A DNA stretch of 64,000 nt from an uncultured Lachnospiraceae bacterium (GCA_902789735.1 CADAOZ010000003.1:1-64000); one strand, 5' to 3'. Positions 33,859-43,509 are shown, counted from the first letter of the stretch. Made by a program: numbers and translations. Notes: generated from the sequence alone by a model not told the origin.

Positions 33859-35076
33859 ATGCAGAGATTTACAAACCCCAGAGACATTTACCACGGAAAA
33901 GGCGCGCTTGAAGCGCTGAAGACACTGGAAGGCAAAAAGGCCGTCATCTGTGTAGGCGGCGGCTCCATGAAGAGATTCGGCTTCCTGGACAGAGCCAAAG
34001 GCTATCTGGAAGAGGCGGGAATGGAAGTAAAGATCTTTGAAGGGATTGAGCCCGATCCGTCTGTGGAGACTGTTATGAAAGGCGCGGCCTTTATGCAGGA
34101 ATTCGGTCCCGACTGGATCGTAGCGATCGGCGGCGGATCTCCCATCGATGCGGCGAAAGCCATGTGGATCAAATATGAATATCCGGAGACAACCTTCGAG
34201 GATATGTGCAAGGTCTTCGGTCTTCCCAAGCTCAGAACAAAAGCGCATTTCTGCGCCGTTTCCTCTACATCCGGAACCGCTACGGAAGTCACCGCATTTT
34301 CTATCATCACAAACTATGAGAAGGGCATCAAATACCCCATCGCCGATTTCCAGATCACACCTGACGTCGCGATCGTAGATCCCGAGCTGGCAGAGACCAT
34401 GCCCAAAAAGCTCGTCGCCCACACCGGTATGGACGCGATGACCCACGCGATTGAAGCATATGTATCCACTGTACACAGTGATTTCACGGACGCTCCCGCG
34501 ATCCGCGCGATCGAGATGATCCAGAGAGATCTTGTAAACTCCTATAACGGCGATATGCAGGCGCGCGATGACATGCACAGCGCCCAGTGCCTTGCGGGTA
34601 TCGCTTTCTCCTCCGGCCTTCTTGGCATCGTGCATTCCATGGCCCATAAGACCGGCGCGGTCTTTGCGGATTACGGCGCGCATATTATCCACGGCGCGGC
34701 CAACGCCATGTACCTGCCCAAGGTCATCGCCTACAACGCGAAGAACGAAGAGGCTAAAAAGAGATATGCCGTTATCGCTGACTACATGCATCTGGAAGGA
34801 AACACCGAGGACGAGAAGGTCGCGGCCCTGATCGCTTATCTGCGCGGTATGAATGATCAGCTCAATATCCCTCACTGCATCAAGAACTATGGCGCGGACA
34901 GCTACTATGCCGAGCAGGGATTTGTTCCGGAAAACGTATTCCTGGAGAGACTGCATGATATCGCTGCCAACGCGATCCTCGACGCCTGCACCGGCTCCAA
35001 CCCCAGACAGCCCAGCCAGGAGGAGATGGAGAAGCTCCTGAAGTGCTGCTACTACGATCTGGATGTTGATTTCTGA
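33859..35076 (+). CDS. Iron-containing alcohol dehydrogenase (AdhE C-terminal-like)
   Basis: 405 residues from the ATG at 33859 (TGGAGG upstream; the ATG at 33847 overlaps that site). It belongs to the group III, iron-dependent alcohol dehydrogenases: NAD-binding VAIGGGSPIDAAKAMW, metal ligands in HTGMDAMTHAIEAY and GIVHSMAHKTGA followed by HGAANAM, and the C-terminal DACTGSNPR typical of AdhE-related butanol/ethanol dehydrogenases. It reduces an aldehyde with NADH at the end of fermentation. The Rex-like palindrome over its promoter fits that role. The exact substrate is unknown; 1,3-propanediol oxidoreductase is an alternative, given glycerol genes elsewhere in the window. Confidence 0.92.
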   Translation: MQRFTNPRDIYHGKGALEALKTLEGKKAVICVGGGSMKRFGFLDRAKGYLEEAGMEVKIFEGIEPDPSVETVMKGAAFMQEFGPDWIVAIGGGSPIDAAKAMWIKYEYPETTFEDMCKVFGLPKLRTKAHFCAVSSTSGTATEVTAFSIITNYEKGIKYPIADFQITPDVAIVDPELAETMPKKLVAHTGMDAMTHAIEAYVSTVHSDFTDAPAIRAIEMIQRDLVNSYNGDMQARDDMHSAQCLAGIAFSSGLLGIVHSMAHKTGAVFADYGAHIIHGAANAMYLPKVIAYNAKNEEAKKRYAVIADYMHLEGNTEDEKVAALIAYLRGMNDQLNIPHCIKNYGADSYYAEQGFVPENVFLERLHDIAANAILDACTGSNPRQPSQEEMEKLLKCCYYDLDVDF

Positions 35077-35122
35077 TCCTGTACAGAATCTGTGTAATTT
35101 GTGTAACAGCAAAAAATAATTA

Positions 35123-35163
35123 TACCGGGTACTCTTCCGCTGAGAAGAGTACCCGGTATTCTA
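35123..35163. terminator. Terminator after the alcohol dehydrogenase
   Basis: 14-bp perfect stem TACCGGGTACTCTT/AAGAGTACCCGGTA, then TTCTATT. An A-rich stretch precedes it. Confidence 0.85.
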
Positions 35164-35274
35164 TTAGAAGGCCTTTCAGAATTGCGGCAATGGCGTACCG
35201 GCCCGATGGAAGAGGGCGGAAGGCAAATAATTAATTCCGGACATAAATTTTCCGGATATATATTCCTGTGCGGC

Positions 35275-35328
35275 AAAAAACGGGGGTACCGCGTCAGCTG
35301 ATATGGATCAGCAAGATGCGGTACCCCC
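35275..35328 (-). terminator. Terminator of glgC-glgD
   Basis: On the minus strand GGGGGTACCGC pairs with GCGGTACCCCC with an inner GCTGAT/ATCAGC stem, followed by TTTTTT. Confidence 0.9.
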
Positions 35329-35405
35329 TATGGATTGACCACTAATACCGGATCATGAACGGTCAGTTATAAAATCCGGTATATAGGATCTTTGATGCAA
35401 AGGAA

Positions 35406-36515
35406 TCAGACCTTGTCGCTGTGCTTGATGTAGCCGGGCTGCTCGATATCCGCAACGATCTTTCTGCCGGGAGCGATGGTCGCGTATTTGTCGATGACCT
35501 GGTTCTCAAGGTAAGCGCCTTCGCCGATCTTGACATAAGCCAGAACGACGCAGTTCTTAACGGTCGCGCCTTTGGCGATCTCAACGCCGCGGGCGATGGT
35601 GGAGCCTTCTACTGTGCCTTTGATCTTGCAGCCGTTGGAGATCATGGAATCAACGACTTTGGCGCCTTCAAAGTATCTTGTAGGAGCGGAATCGGAGGTT
35701 CTGGTGTAGATGGGCCAGTCAGGTGTGAAGAGCTCGCTGGCGATCTCGTACTTGCTAAGACGCATCTGTGTGAAGAAATAGCTCTTCAGGCTGGTGATCG
35801 GTGCGAAGAAGCCCTTGTGCTCGACCGCACGCAGATCCAGCTCGCCTGCCAGGTGGTTCACGATGTTGGCCAGGGAATACATGGAGGAGGTAGCCTGTGC
35901 CTTCTTGATCAGGTCAAGGAGAAGGGCTTTCTTCATAACGAAGGTCTCCATGAAGATGGCCTTGTTGTCTTCATCAGCCAGGTTGGGAACGATGGCTTTT
36001 ACTCTGTTGCCGTCAAGCTTAAGCTCGTTGCAGGTGGAATAGCCGTGCTTCGCGTCATCCACATTGTGATACAGCAGGGTAATATCGGAGCCGCTCTCTG
36101 CGTGATCCTGCAGCAGAGCGTCGAAATCCTGTTTGAAGACCATGCAGGAAGGAGCGATCACAACATACTCCTGGCTCTGTCTCTCGATATAATCGATGTT
36201 GGAAGCCAGAGCAGCGATATTGGTCCTGTAGATCTGGTTGAATTCTTCCTCTACGGGGAATACCAGCTGCAGTTTGCCGCGTTTGGAGTTGATGTTGTAA
36301 TGACGGCCTGTACCAATGTGCGCGGCCAGTGAACGGGGCTTGCTGCTGATATAGACCTGCAGGTTAATGATCCCACTGTTGGAGAAGTTGGAGATCGGGA
36401 AATCGATGACACGATATCTTCCGAGGATGGAGAATGCGCCGATGGGACGATAGTCCTGCATTCCAGCCACTTTATGTTCCGGAGAAGATGTGATAATACC
36501 AAATGCTTTTGCCAT
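35406..36515 (-). CDS. glgD: Glucose-1-phosphate adenylyltransferase-like subunit GlgD
   Basis: 369 residues, GGGAGG upstream, 16 bp behind glgC. It is a nucleotidyltransferase with a left-handed beta-helix C-terminus (EGSTIARGVEIAKGATVKNCVVLAYVKIG). The N-terminal loop reads GIITSSPEHKVAGMQDYRP rather than the catalytic GGGxGxRL of GlgC, the mark of GlgD, a regulatory or poorly active partner in Firmicute ADP-glucose pyrophosphorylase. The two proteins form a heteromer that makes ADP-glucose for glycogen. The other glg genes are not in the window. Confidence 0.94.
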   Translation of the reverse strand: MAKAFGIITSSPEHKVAGMQDYRPIGAFSILGRYRVIDFPISNFSNSGIINLQVYISSKPRSLAAHIGTGRHYNINSKRGKLQLVFPVEEEFNQIYRTNIAALASNIDYIERQSQEYVVIAPSCMVFKQDFDALLQDHAESGSDITLLYHNVDDAKHGYSTCNELKLDGNRVKAIVPNLADEDNKAIFMETFVMKKALLLDLIKKAQATSSMYSLANIVNHLAGELDLRAVEHKGFFAPITSLKSYFFTQMRLSKYEIASELFTPDWPIYTRTSDSAPTRYFEGAKVVDSMISNGCKIKGTVEGSTIARGVEIAKGATVKNCVVLAYVKIGEGAYLENQVIDKYATIAPGRKIVADIEQPGYIKHSDKV

Positions 36516-36531
36516 TGTTAACTACCTCCCA

Positions 36532-37659
36532 TCAAATGTCTTTTGCCTGCAGCAGGATTTCCTTGCTGTCAGCACTGCCTACAACTGCATCCTTGCTGAT
36601 CTTGACATTGTCAGCTACCAGAGCACGTGTGACGACGGCACCGTCTTCAACAACAACACCGGGCATGAGGACGGAGTCGATGATCTTGGCACCCTTGCCG
36701 ACCTTCGCGCCTGTAAAGATAACGGAGTGTTTTACTTCACCTTCGATTACGCAGCCCTGGGTAATGTAAGCAACATCAATGGAGGCATCGGGGCCGATAT
36801 AAGCGGGAAGCGCATTAGCGTCCTCGGTATAGATCTTCCAGGAAGGATCATCCAGCTGCAGATCGTTGTTGTCGGTCAGAAGGTCCATGTTGGCTTCCCA
36901 CAGGGAATCGATGGTTCCGACATCCTTCCAGTAGCCTTCGAAACGGAAAGCGACCAGGGTCTCGCCCGCGTTCAGGAGCGTAGGGATGATGGTCTTACCA
37001 AAGTCATGCGCAGAATCAGGATCATCCTTGTCAGCGACCAGAATAGCGCGAAGCTTCTGCCAGTCAAAGATATAGATACCCATGGATGCCAGGGTGCTGC
37101 GGGGATGTGCGGGCTTCTCTTCGAAGTCGATGATCTTGTCGTTCTCATCGGTGATCATGATGCCGAAACGGGATGCTTCTTCCATGGAGACGGGCATGAC
37201 TGCGATGGTAGCGGCAGCGCCTGCCTTCTTGTGGCAGTCGAGCATCTTGTCGTAGTTCATCTTGTAGATGTGGTCACCGGAGAGGACAAGCAGATATTTA
37301 GGATTATAAGAATCGATGAAATCGATGTTCTGTGTGATTGCGTCAGCGGTGCCGCGATAGACATCCAGTCCTGCGTCTGCTTTCTCACGGGGAGTCAGAA
37401 CGAATACGCCGCTGTCTTTGGTATCAAGGCCCCAGAGGCCTCCCTTTGCGACATAGCTGTTCAGCAGTACGGATTCATACTGGGTCAGGACACCGACAAC
37501 GTCGATCCCACTGTTGGCACAGTTGCTGAGAGGGAAATCGACAATACGGTATTTGCCACCGTAAGCAACTGCTGGCTTAGCAACTTTGTTGGTAAGATCA
37601 TGCAGACGACTTCCCCGACCACCGGCCAGGATCATAGCTAACATTTCGTTTTGTTTCAT
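36532..37659 (-). CDS. glgC: Glucose-1-phosphate adenylyltransferase, catalytic subunit
   Basis: 375 residues. The start follows GAGAGGAC. It converts glucose-1-phosphate and ATP to ADP-glucose, the committed step of glycogen synthesis. Motifs: AMILAGGRGSRLHDLT (nucleotide loop), KPAVAYGGKYRIVDFPLSNCANSGI, GTADAITQN, YLLVLSGDHIYKM (catalytic Asp), FEEKPAHP and the C-terminal beta-helix. It is co-transcribed with glgD from a minus-strand promoter near 37740. Confidence 0.97.
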   Translation of the reverse strand: MKQNEMLAMILAGGRGSRLHDLTNKVAKPAVAYGGKYRIVDFPLSNCANSGIDVVGVLTQYESVLLNSYVAKGGLWGLDTKDSGVFVLTPREKADAGLDVYRGTADAITQNIDFIDSYNPKYLLVLSGDHIYKMNYDKMLDCHKKAGAAATIAVMPVSMEEASRFGIMITDENDKIIDFEEKPAHPRSTLASMGIYIFDWQKLRAILVADKDDPDSAHDFGKTIIPTLLNAGETLVAFRFEGYWKDVGTIDSLWEANMDLLTDNNDLQLDDPSWKIYTEDANALPAYIGPDASIDVAYITQGCVIEGEVKHSVIFTGAKVGKGAKIIDSVLMPGVVVEDGAVVTRALVADNVKISKDAVVGSADSKEILLQAKDI

Positions 37660-37704
37660 GATGAGTCCTCTCTTTCAATTTATTGTTGTAACTCAAACGT
37701 GCAA

Positions 37705-37765
37705 CACCCGGAGACCGGGTGCGATAGCCTTATCAATATTGTACATGATTCAAGGAAAAATTCAA
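37705..37765 (-). promoter_or_regulatory. glgC promoter and 5' hairpin
   Basis: Minus-strand TTGAAT (37760-37765), 16 bp, TACAAT (37738-37743). The transcribed leader contains a short CACCCGG/CCGGGTG hairpin at 37705-37721. Confidence 0.6.
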
Positions 37766-37898
37766 ACCTTTATACAGAATTATGACTGTATTTTTTTCCT
37801 TTTAAGGTCGGTTTTTTGTGCATCTTTCGGGTAAATTTTCGCTCCGGATACAGAGGGTCTTGTCATAACGACAAGGTCCCGATACAGCTGCTCCATAC

Positions 37899-37953
37899 CT
37901 GCCCTGTACCTGCCCTGTACCTGCCCTGTACCTGCCCTGTACCTGCCCTGTAC
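37899..37953. repeat. Exact 11-bp tandem repeat, five copies
   Basis: CTGCCCTGTAC is repeated head to tail at 37899, 37910, 37921, 37932 and 37943. The period is close to one DNA helical turn. The gap between glgC and the ABC genes is 699 bp and otherwise holds only this array and the 53-bp array, plus short TGCCCTCNGA-type repeats near 38000. Confidence 0.95.
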
Positions 37954-38098
37954 CTACCTCACAGAAGGCCATATCTGTGTCATTTCAGGCCCATAACTGC
38001 CCTCTGATGCCCTCGGATGTCCTCCGATGCCCTCTGGCTGCCATAAACCTGCTCCACAGGCAGCCGCAGCAGATAAATGATTGATTTCCTGTGTTTTG

Positions 38099-38250
38099 TC
38101 TGCCGTCAGTCAATGAACCAGGCGGACAAATCCAAGATATTCCCGTATATGTCTGCCGCCAGTCAAAGAAGCAGGCAGACAAATCCAAGATTATCCAGTA
38201 TATATCTGCCGCTAGTCAATAAACCAGGCAGACAAATCCAAAATTTCCCT
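38099..38250. repeat. 53-bp tandem repeat, three copies, each a potential hairpin
   Basis: Units begin at 38099, 38152 and 38205. Each has TCTGCC near its start and GGC(A/G)GACAAATCCAA 20-odd bases later, so TGTCTGCC/GGCAGACA-type arms fold back. The intervening ~15 bases (GATATTCCCGTATAT, GATTATCCAGTATAT) are similar between units, unlike CRISPR spacers. Confidence 0.9.
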
Positions 38251-38358
38251 GTTGAAACTTCCGGCAAAAAAGATTGAGGCTGTATTTCAAAACTCTCCAT
38301 ATGGTAAAATTTATTTATCAGCAGGAAAGCAGGCGGAAGCTCAGAAGGGGCGGGGACC

Positions 38359-39060
38359 ATGGCGTATATAGAGTTTCAGAACGTGATAAAGGAATACAGG
38401 ACCGGGGAGACCCGGATCCGGGCTCTGGACGGGGCGGAGTTTACCATTGAGAAGGGAGAACTGGCGGTCATCCTGGGTTCTTCCGGCGCGGGCAAGACGA
38501 CCGCTCTGAACATTCTGGGCGGCATGGATACGGTCACCCATGGCCATGTCCTGATCGACGGGACGGATATTACAGCTTTTCAAAAACGGGAGCTGACCCG
38601 TTACCGCAGGACTGAGATTGGATTTGTTTTCCAGTTTTATAACCTGGTGCCCAACCTGACGGCGCTGGAGAATGTGGAATTGGCGGCCCAGGTCTGCAGG
38701 GACGCTCTGGACGCCCGGGAGATCCTGACCAAAGTGGGCCTGGAGGAAAGGCTGGACAATTTCCCTTCCCAGTTGTCCGGCGGCGAGCAGCAGCGTGTGT
38801 CGATCGCCCGTGCCATCGCCAAGAATCCCGGCATGCTCCTGTGTGATGAGCCAACCGGCGCCCTGGATTATGTGACCGGCAAACAGATCCTGCAGCTGCT
38901 GCAGGACACCTGCCGAAAAGACGGCATGACGGTGGTCCTGATCACGCATAATTCCGCTATTGCCCCCATGGCGGACCGTCTGATCCGTTTCAAAAGCGGA
39001 AAAGTCACGGAAGAGAAGATCAATCAGAATCCTGTGCCCATTGAAAAAATAGAGTGGTAA
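38359..39060 (+). CDS. ABC transporter ATP-binding protein (exporter type)
   Basis: 233 residues; GAAGGGGCGGGG precedes the start. Complete ABC motifs: Walker [11 protein letters not shown]-loop [12 protein letters not shown], signature [14 protein letters not shown], Walker [14 protein letters not shown] and switch VLITHN. It belongs to the LolD/FtsE/SalX branch that partners FtsX-type permeases, here the giant permease 91 bp downstream. A TGGTAAAAT-type -10 is visible at about 38300. Confidence 0.94.
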   Translation: MAYIEFQNVIKEYRTGETRIRALDGAEFTIEKGELAVILGSSGAGKTTALNILGGMDTVTHGHVLIDGTDITAFQKRELTRYRRTEIGFVFQFYNLVPNLTALENVELAAQVCRDALDAREILTKVGLEERLDNFPSQLSGGEQQRVSIARAIAKNPGMLLCDEPTGALDYVTGKQILQLLQDTCRKDGMTVVLITHNSAIAPMADRLIRFKSGKVTEEKINQNPVPIEKIEW

Positions 39061-39151
39061 AGAGACATCCGGTCAGAGAGATCCAGGAGATCAGGGGACC
39101 GGGTGACCGAAAGTCTGAGTGGCAGAAGAAAGAACGGGCAGCTGATACGGA

Positions 39152-42100
39152 ATGAGTGCGTTTGTTAAGGATATCCTCCGTACATTGAGGAAAGAGAAAA
39201 AGCGCTTCGCGGCGATCGCCCTGATCACCGCACTGGCCATCACGATGCTGACCGGCCTGCAGGCGGGCTGCAGAGATCTGCGCCTGTCGGCAGACGCTTT
39301 TTTTGATGCCCAGAAACTGCACGATATCTATATCCAGTCTACACTGGGGCTGACGGAGGAGGATATTGAAGCACTGAACGCCCTGGAAGATGTGGAAGCG
39401 GCTGCCGGATTTTACAGTGAGTCCGTGCACCTGCAGGTAGATGGCAGCAGCCGGACTGCGGAGGTCAGGACAATTTCCGAAACAGGCGTGGACGCGCCTT
39501 ATCTTCTGGAGGGCAGACTGCCGGAAAAGCCGGGGGAGATTGCGGTCACAGTCAAGTATATGACCGACAGCGGCTGCCGGATCGGTGACAGCCTGACTTT
39601 TACGGAAACGCTGGATGAGGAGGAAGACAGCGAAGCGGAAAGCGAAGACGACGCAGAGGATACCGGGACAGACGACGAAACAGGCACAGAAAATACCGGG
39701 ACAGACGATGAAACAGGCACAGAAGATACCGGGTCAGACAGCGAAACAGGCACAGAGGATGCCGGGTCAGACAGCGAAACAGGCACAGAGGATGCCGGGT
39801 CAGACAGCGAAACAGGCACAGAGGATGCCGGGCAAGACAGCGAAACAGACAGTGAAGACGATGATCTGGATGTGGATATAGATACTGATGTGGACACGGA
39901 GATTGAGGAAGGGAAGGATACGCCTTCTTTTCCGGAGCCGTCCTGCCGGATCACCGGCGTTGTGATCGACGTCTGTGATATCAACGCGGTGGACGGATCG
40001 ACAGCCTTCCGTTCGACCTCTGTGGACGATTATATTTTCTTTGTGGACCCTTCGGCGGTGGACAGCGACGTTTATACAGCGGTCGCAATTGTACTGAAGG
40101 GTACCGCGGAACTGCCCTGTTACGAAGAAGCTTATAAAAAGCGGACAGAGGAAATGGAAGGAATTCTGGTGGCTGCGATCCAGTCGGAGCGGGAGCAGGC
40201 CAGGACGGCCCAGGTAAAAGCGGAGGCGGAAGAGAAGATCGCTGACGCGGAACAGGAAATGCGGGAGATCTTTGAAGATATAGAAGAACAGTTCCGTGAC
40301 GCCCGGGAGGAGCTGGATGACGGAAAGCAGGAGCTGGAAGACGCCCGGCAGACGCTGGAGGAAGAGACTGCGGACGCCCGCAGGGAGATTGAAGACGGCA
40401 GGGAGCAGATCGAGGACGGCTATAAAGAGATCGAAGAGGGAGAGGATCAGCTGGACCGGGAAGAGGAAAAACTGGTTAGCGGCCGGCGGACACTGGAGGA
40501 GAAGGAAAAGGAGCTGACTTCCGCGGAAGAAAAGCTGGCAGCCGGCCGGAAGGAGCTGGAGGCAAATGAAGCGGTCCTGGAGGAGAATGACAAGGCGCTG
40601 ACCGCGGGAGAAGCGGAACTGGCAGCCGCGGAGGAGGCCATGGCGGCCAACGAGGAAGCCCTGGCAGCTTCCGACGCGGAGCTGACCGCCGGAGAAGAAG
40701 CCCTGGCGGCGGCGGATCAGGAACTGAAAGAACAGGAAGCGCTGATTGCCGGTCAGGAGCAGCAGGTCTCAGAGGCGGAAACGTCTCTGGAGTCCGCGTT
40801 CGGTGAACTGGAAGCTGCGGAAAAGGGTCTGGAAGAGAAGAAAGCACAGCTGGAAAAAGACCGGTCTGCTCTGGAGAATAAACAATCCGGCCTGTCCTCC
40901 AAAAAGGAAGAGCTGACGGAAAAAAAGTCTGCTCTGGAAGGGAAAAAATCCGAACTGGAAGATAAAAAGGCCGCCCTGGACCGGGACGGCGGCTCCATGA
41001 CGGCGGAAGAAGCTGCCGCCCTCAAAGGGGAGATTGCTTCTCTGGAAGGAGAGGTATCCTCTCTGGAAGGATCGATTTCGGATCTGGAAAATGATATTTC
41101 CGGCCTGGAGGGGGAGATTGCCTCTCTGGAAGAGCGTATCCCTGCCGCGGAAACGGAGATCGGACAGCAGGAGCCGGTCCTGGCACAGACCAGATCGGAT
41201 CTGGAAAGCAGACAGGAGGAGGTCGCAGCTGCCAGGCAGGCCCTGGATCAGGCGGCGGGACCGGTCAAAGCGGCCCGGGAGGAACTGGATGCCCGGATGG
41301 CGGAGACGGCTGCTGCCAGACAGGAACTGGAAGCCGGAAAGGAGGCTCTGGCCGCCGGCCGGAAGGAGCTGGACAGCCGCAAAGAGGCGGCAGCGCTGGC
41401 AAGAGAAGAGATAGACGGGGCCCGGAAGAAACTGGAAGAAGCGAGGAAGGAACTGGACGCGGGGGACGCGCAGACCGAAGAGGGGCGGAAACAGATCGAG
41501 AAAGGCTGGAAAGACCTGATCGAGGGCGCCGGCAAGATCGACGGGGCCCGGGAACAGATGCGGCAGGCCAGGATCGAGCTGGCGGATGCCGAGGCCGAAC
41601 TGGAGGCCGGAGAGCAGGAACTGGAAGACAAGGTGGCCGAAGCGGAAGAAGAAATCGCCGACGGTGAGCAGGAGCTGGCGGACGGCGAACGGAAATACAG
41701 GGAGAACTGGGATACATACACGGAAAAGAAAGCAGAAGCCGAGGACAAGATCGCGGATGCCAGGCAGGAAGTGGCAGACATGGATCCTGCCCAGTGGTTC
41801 ATTACCAACCGGTCCAATCTGAGCGGTTATCATAACGTGGAGGTGGACGCGGCCACCATCGAGTCCCTGGCCATTGTATTTGCCATGATCTTTCTGGCGG
41901 TGGCGGTCCTGATCTGCCTGACCACTGTCAATCGAATGGTGGAGGAGGACAGAGGTCTGATCGGGACCTATCAGGCGCTGGGATTTACGGACAATGAGAT
42001 CCGGCGCAAATATATGGCCTTTACACTGGCAGCCTGCGCGGCCGGCAGCCTGCTTGGCGACCTGGGCGGCTATATCGCTTTCCCGGAGATTATCTTTGTG

Positions 42101-43447
42101 ATCTTCCGGACCATGTACCAATTCCCGTCTTATCAGCTGGGACCGGTCAATCTGCCCGGAATCCTGGGACCGGCGCTTTTCCTGCTGGTGATCACGGGCG
42201 CTGTCTGGCTCACCTGCCGGGCGGCCCTGCAGGAAGTACCTGCCCAGCTGATGCGGCCCCGGGCGCCCCAGGCCGGCTCCAGGGTCTTTCTGGAATACAT
42301 TACGCCTCTGTGGACAGGGCTTTCTTTCCTGAACAAGGTCACAGCCCGGAATATTTTCCGATATAAAAAGCGGCTTTTCATGACCGTGATCGGCATTACG
42401 GGATGTACCTCCCTGCTGGTCTGCGGCTTCGCCATCAAAGACTCGGTCGGAGCCCTGATGCCCCGCCAGTATGAGTATATCGTCCATTATGACTGGATGG
42501 CTGTTACGGAAGCGGATGATCATGACGGGCTCTGCGGCATACTGGATCAGATGCCGGAGATCCGGTCTTATCTGGAACTGGATGTGGAATCTGTTACGGT
42601 CCGGGGGCCGGATGGCAGTACCGAGATCATCCAGCTATATGTAGTCCCGGACAGCAGCTGTCTGGAGGATTATGTCCTGCTCAAGGATATCAGCAGCGGT
42701 GCGCCGCTGCAGCCGGGGCCGGACGGTATAATCGTGACCAGGAACGCTTCGGTGATCCTTTCTTTTGAAGCGGGTGATACCATCTCCCTGCAGGATCTGC
42801 ATTTCCGTCAGCATGATTTTAAAGTCTCGGCCATCACAGAGAATTATCTGGGCAACGCGGTCTATATGACCAGGGATCTGTACGAGCGGACTTTCGGGAA
42901 ATTTGAAGCCAATGCGGTTCTGGCCATTTACCGGGAGGGGACAGATCCGGATGAGACAGCCCGAATCCTGGAGCAGAATGATATCATCCGTACTTCCGTC
43001 AGTACGTCAGACCTGAAGTCGCAGTTCGAGGCCGCTTTTACCCTGATCAATGTGGTCGTATACCTGCTGATCGTCATGGCGGCAGCGCTGGCCTTTGTGG
43101 TCCTGTTCACGCTGGCTTCCACCAATATCTCGGAGAGAGAAAGGGAACTGGCAACCATCAAGGTACTGGGATTCTATGACCGGGAGGTCCACCTGTATGT
43201 CAATAAGGAGACCCTGATCCTGACAGGATTCGGAATTCTGCTTGGCATGCCGACAGGAGCCCTGTACGCCCATGCCCTGACGCCCATCCTCCGGATGCCT
43301 TCCCTCTATTTCGCGGTTTCCATCCGTCCCTTCAGCTTTGTGCTTTCAGCTGCGCTGGCTCTCCTGTTCGCTCTGCTGGTCAACCGGATGACGGACCGGA
43401 CCCTGAACGGGATCGATCCGGCGGAAGCCCTGAAAAGTATTGAATAG
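39152..43447 (+). CDS. Giant FtsX-family ABC permease with coiled-coil extracellular domain
   Basis: 1431 residues. An N-terminal membrane helix lies at about 20-35. Then comes an extracellular part with an Asp/Glu/Thr-rich repeat at about 155-254 and a heptad-rich coiled coil from about 345 to 880 (EELDDGKQELEDARQTLEEE, then many EL.AGE.AL.A and LE.K..EL repeats). Two FtsX blocks follow: three helices at about 900-1030, one at about 1065-1095, a soluble domain, and three C-terminal helices ending ALALLFALLVNRMTDR. Streptococcal and clostridial permeases of this architecture are known but uncharacterised. The coiled coil could reach through the wall to a partner, as FtsX does with amidase activators (inference). 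No adaptor gene is nearby. Confidence 0.88.
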   Translation: MSAFVKDILRTLRKEKKRFAAIALITALAITMLTGLQAGCRDLRLSADAFFDAQKLHDIYIQSTLGLTEEDIEALNALEDVEAAAGFYSESVHLQVDGSSRTAEVRTISETGVDAPYLLEGRLPEKPGEIAVTVKYMTDSGCRIGDSLTFTETLDEEEDSEAESEDDAEDTGTDDETGTENTGTDDETGTEDTGSDSETGTEDAGSDSETGTEDAGSDSETGTEDAGQDSETDSEDDDLDVDIDTDVDTEIEEGKDTPSFPEPSCRITGVVIDVCDINAVDGSTAFRSTSVDDYIFFVDPSAVDSDVYTAVAIVLKGTAELPCYEEAYKKRTEEMEGILVAAIQSEREQARTAQVKAEAEEKIADAEQEMREIFEDIEEQFRDAREELDDGKQELEDARQTLEEETADARREIEDGREQIEDGYKEIEEGEDQLDREEEKLVSGRRTLEEKEKELTSAEEKLAAGRKELEANEAVLEENDKALTAGEAELAAAEEAMAANEEALAASDAELTAGEEALAAADQELKEQEALIAGQEQQVSEAETSLESAFGELEAAEKGLEEKKAQLEKDRSALENKQSGLSSKKEELTEKKSALEGKKSELEDKKAALDRDGGSMTAEEAAALKGEIASLEGEVSSLEGSISDLENDISGLEGEIASLEERIPAAETEIGQQEPVLAQTRSDLESRQEEVAAARQALDQAAGPVKAAREELDARMAETAAARQELEAGKEALAAGRKELDSRKEAAALAREEIDGARKKLEEARKELDAGDAQTEEGRKQIEKGWKDLIEGAGKIDGAREQMRQARIELADAEAELEAGEQELEDKVAEAEEEIADGEQELADGERKYRENWDTYTEKKAEAEDKIADARQEVADMDPAQWFITNRSNLSGYHNVEVDAATIESLAIVFAMIFLAVAVLICLTTVNRMVEEDRGLIGTYQALGFTDNEIRRKYMAFTLAACAAGSLLGDLGGYIAFPEIIFVIFRTMYQFPSYQLGPVNLPGILGPALFLLVITGAVWLTCRAALQEVPAQLMRPRAPQAGSRVFLEYITPLWTGLSFLNKVTARNIFRYKKRLFMTVIGITGCTSLLVCGFAIKDSVGALMPRQYEYIVHYDWMAVTEADDHDGLCGILDQMPEIRSYLELDVESVTVRGPDGSTEIIQLYVVPDSSCLEDYVLLKDISSGAPLQPGPDGIIVTRNASVILSFEAGDTISLQDLHFRQHDFKVSAITENYLGNAVYMTRDLYERTFGKFEANAVLAIYREGTDPDETARILEQNDIIRTSVSTSDLKSQFEAAFTLINVVVYLLIVMAAALAFVVLFTLASTNISERERELATIKVLGFYDREVHLYVNKETLILTGFGILLGMPTGALYAHALTPILRMPSLYFAVSIRPFSFVLSAALALLFALLVNRMTDRTLNGIDPAEALKSIE
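39655..39850 (+). repeat. In-frame 33-bp minisatellite inside the permease gene
   Basis: About six units of 33 bp encode 11-residue repeats such as TEDAGSDSETG. The central copies are identical or nearly so at DNA level, which suggests recent expansion and possible length variation between strains. Confidence 0.92.
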
Positions 43448-43450
43448 CCG

Positions 43451-43509
43451 GTCCGTGGCCTCCGGCGGTCCGCGCCGTCCGGGGCGGCGGACCGCCGGAG
43501 GCCACGGAC
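43451..43509. other. 23-bp perfect GC-rich hairpin without a T-run
   Basis: Positions 43451-43473 are the exact reverse complement of 43487-43509, around a 13-base loop. It begins four bases after the permease stop codon. There is no U-run on either strand, so it is an atypical terminator or an mRNA end-stabilising structure. Confidence 0.9.

Noticed and set aside
38099..38250. Possible CRISPR array
   Set aside because: Only three units, the linkers resemble one another, and there are no cas genes. The same applies to the other tandem arrays.
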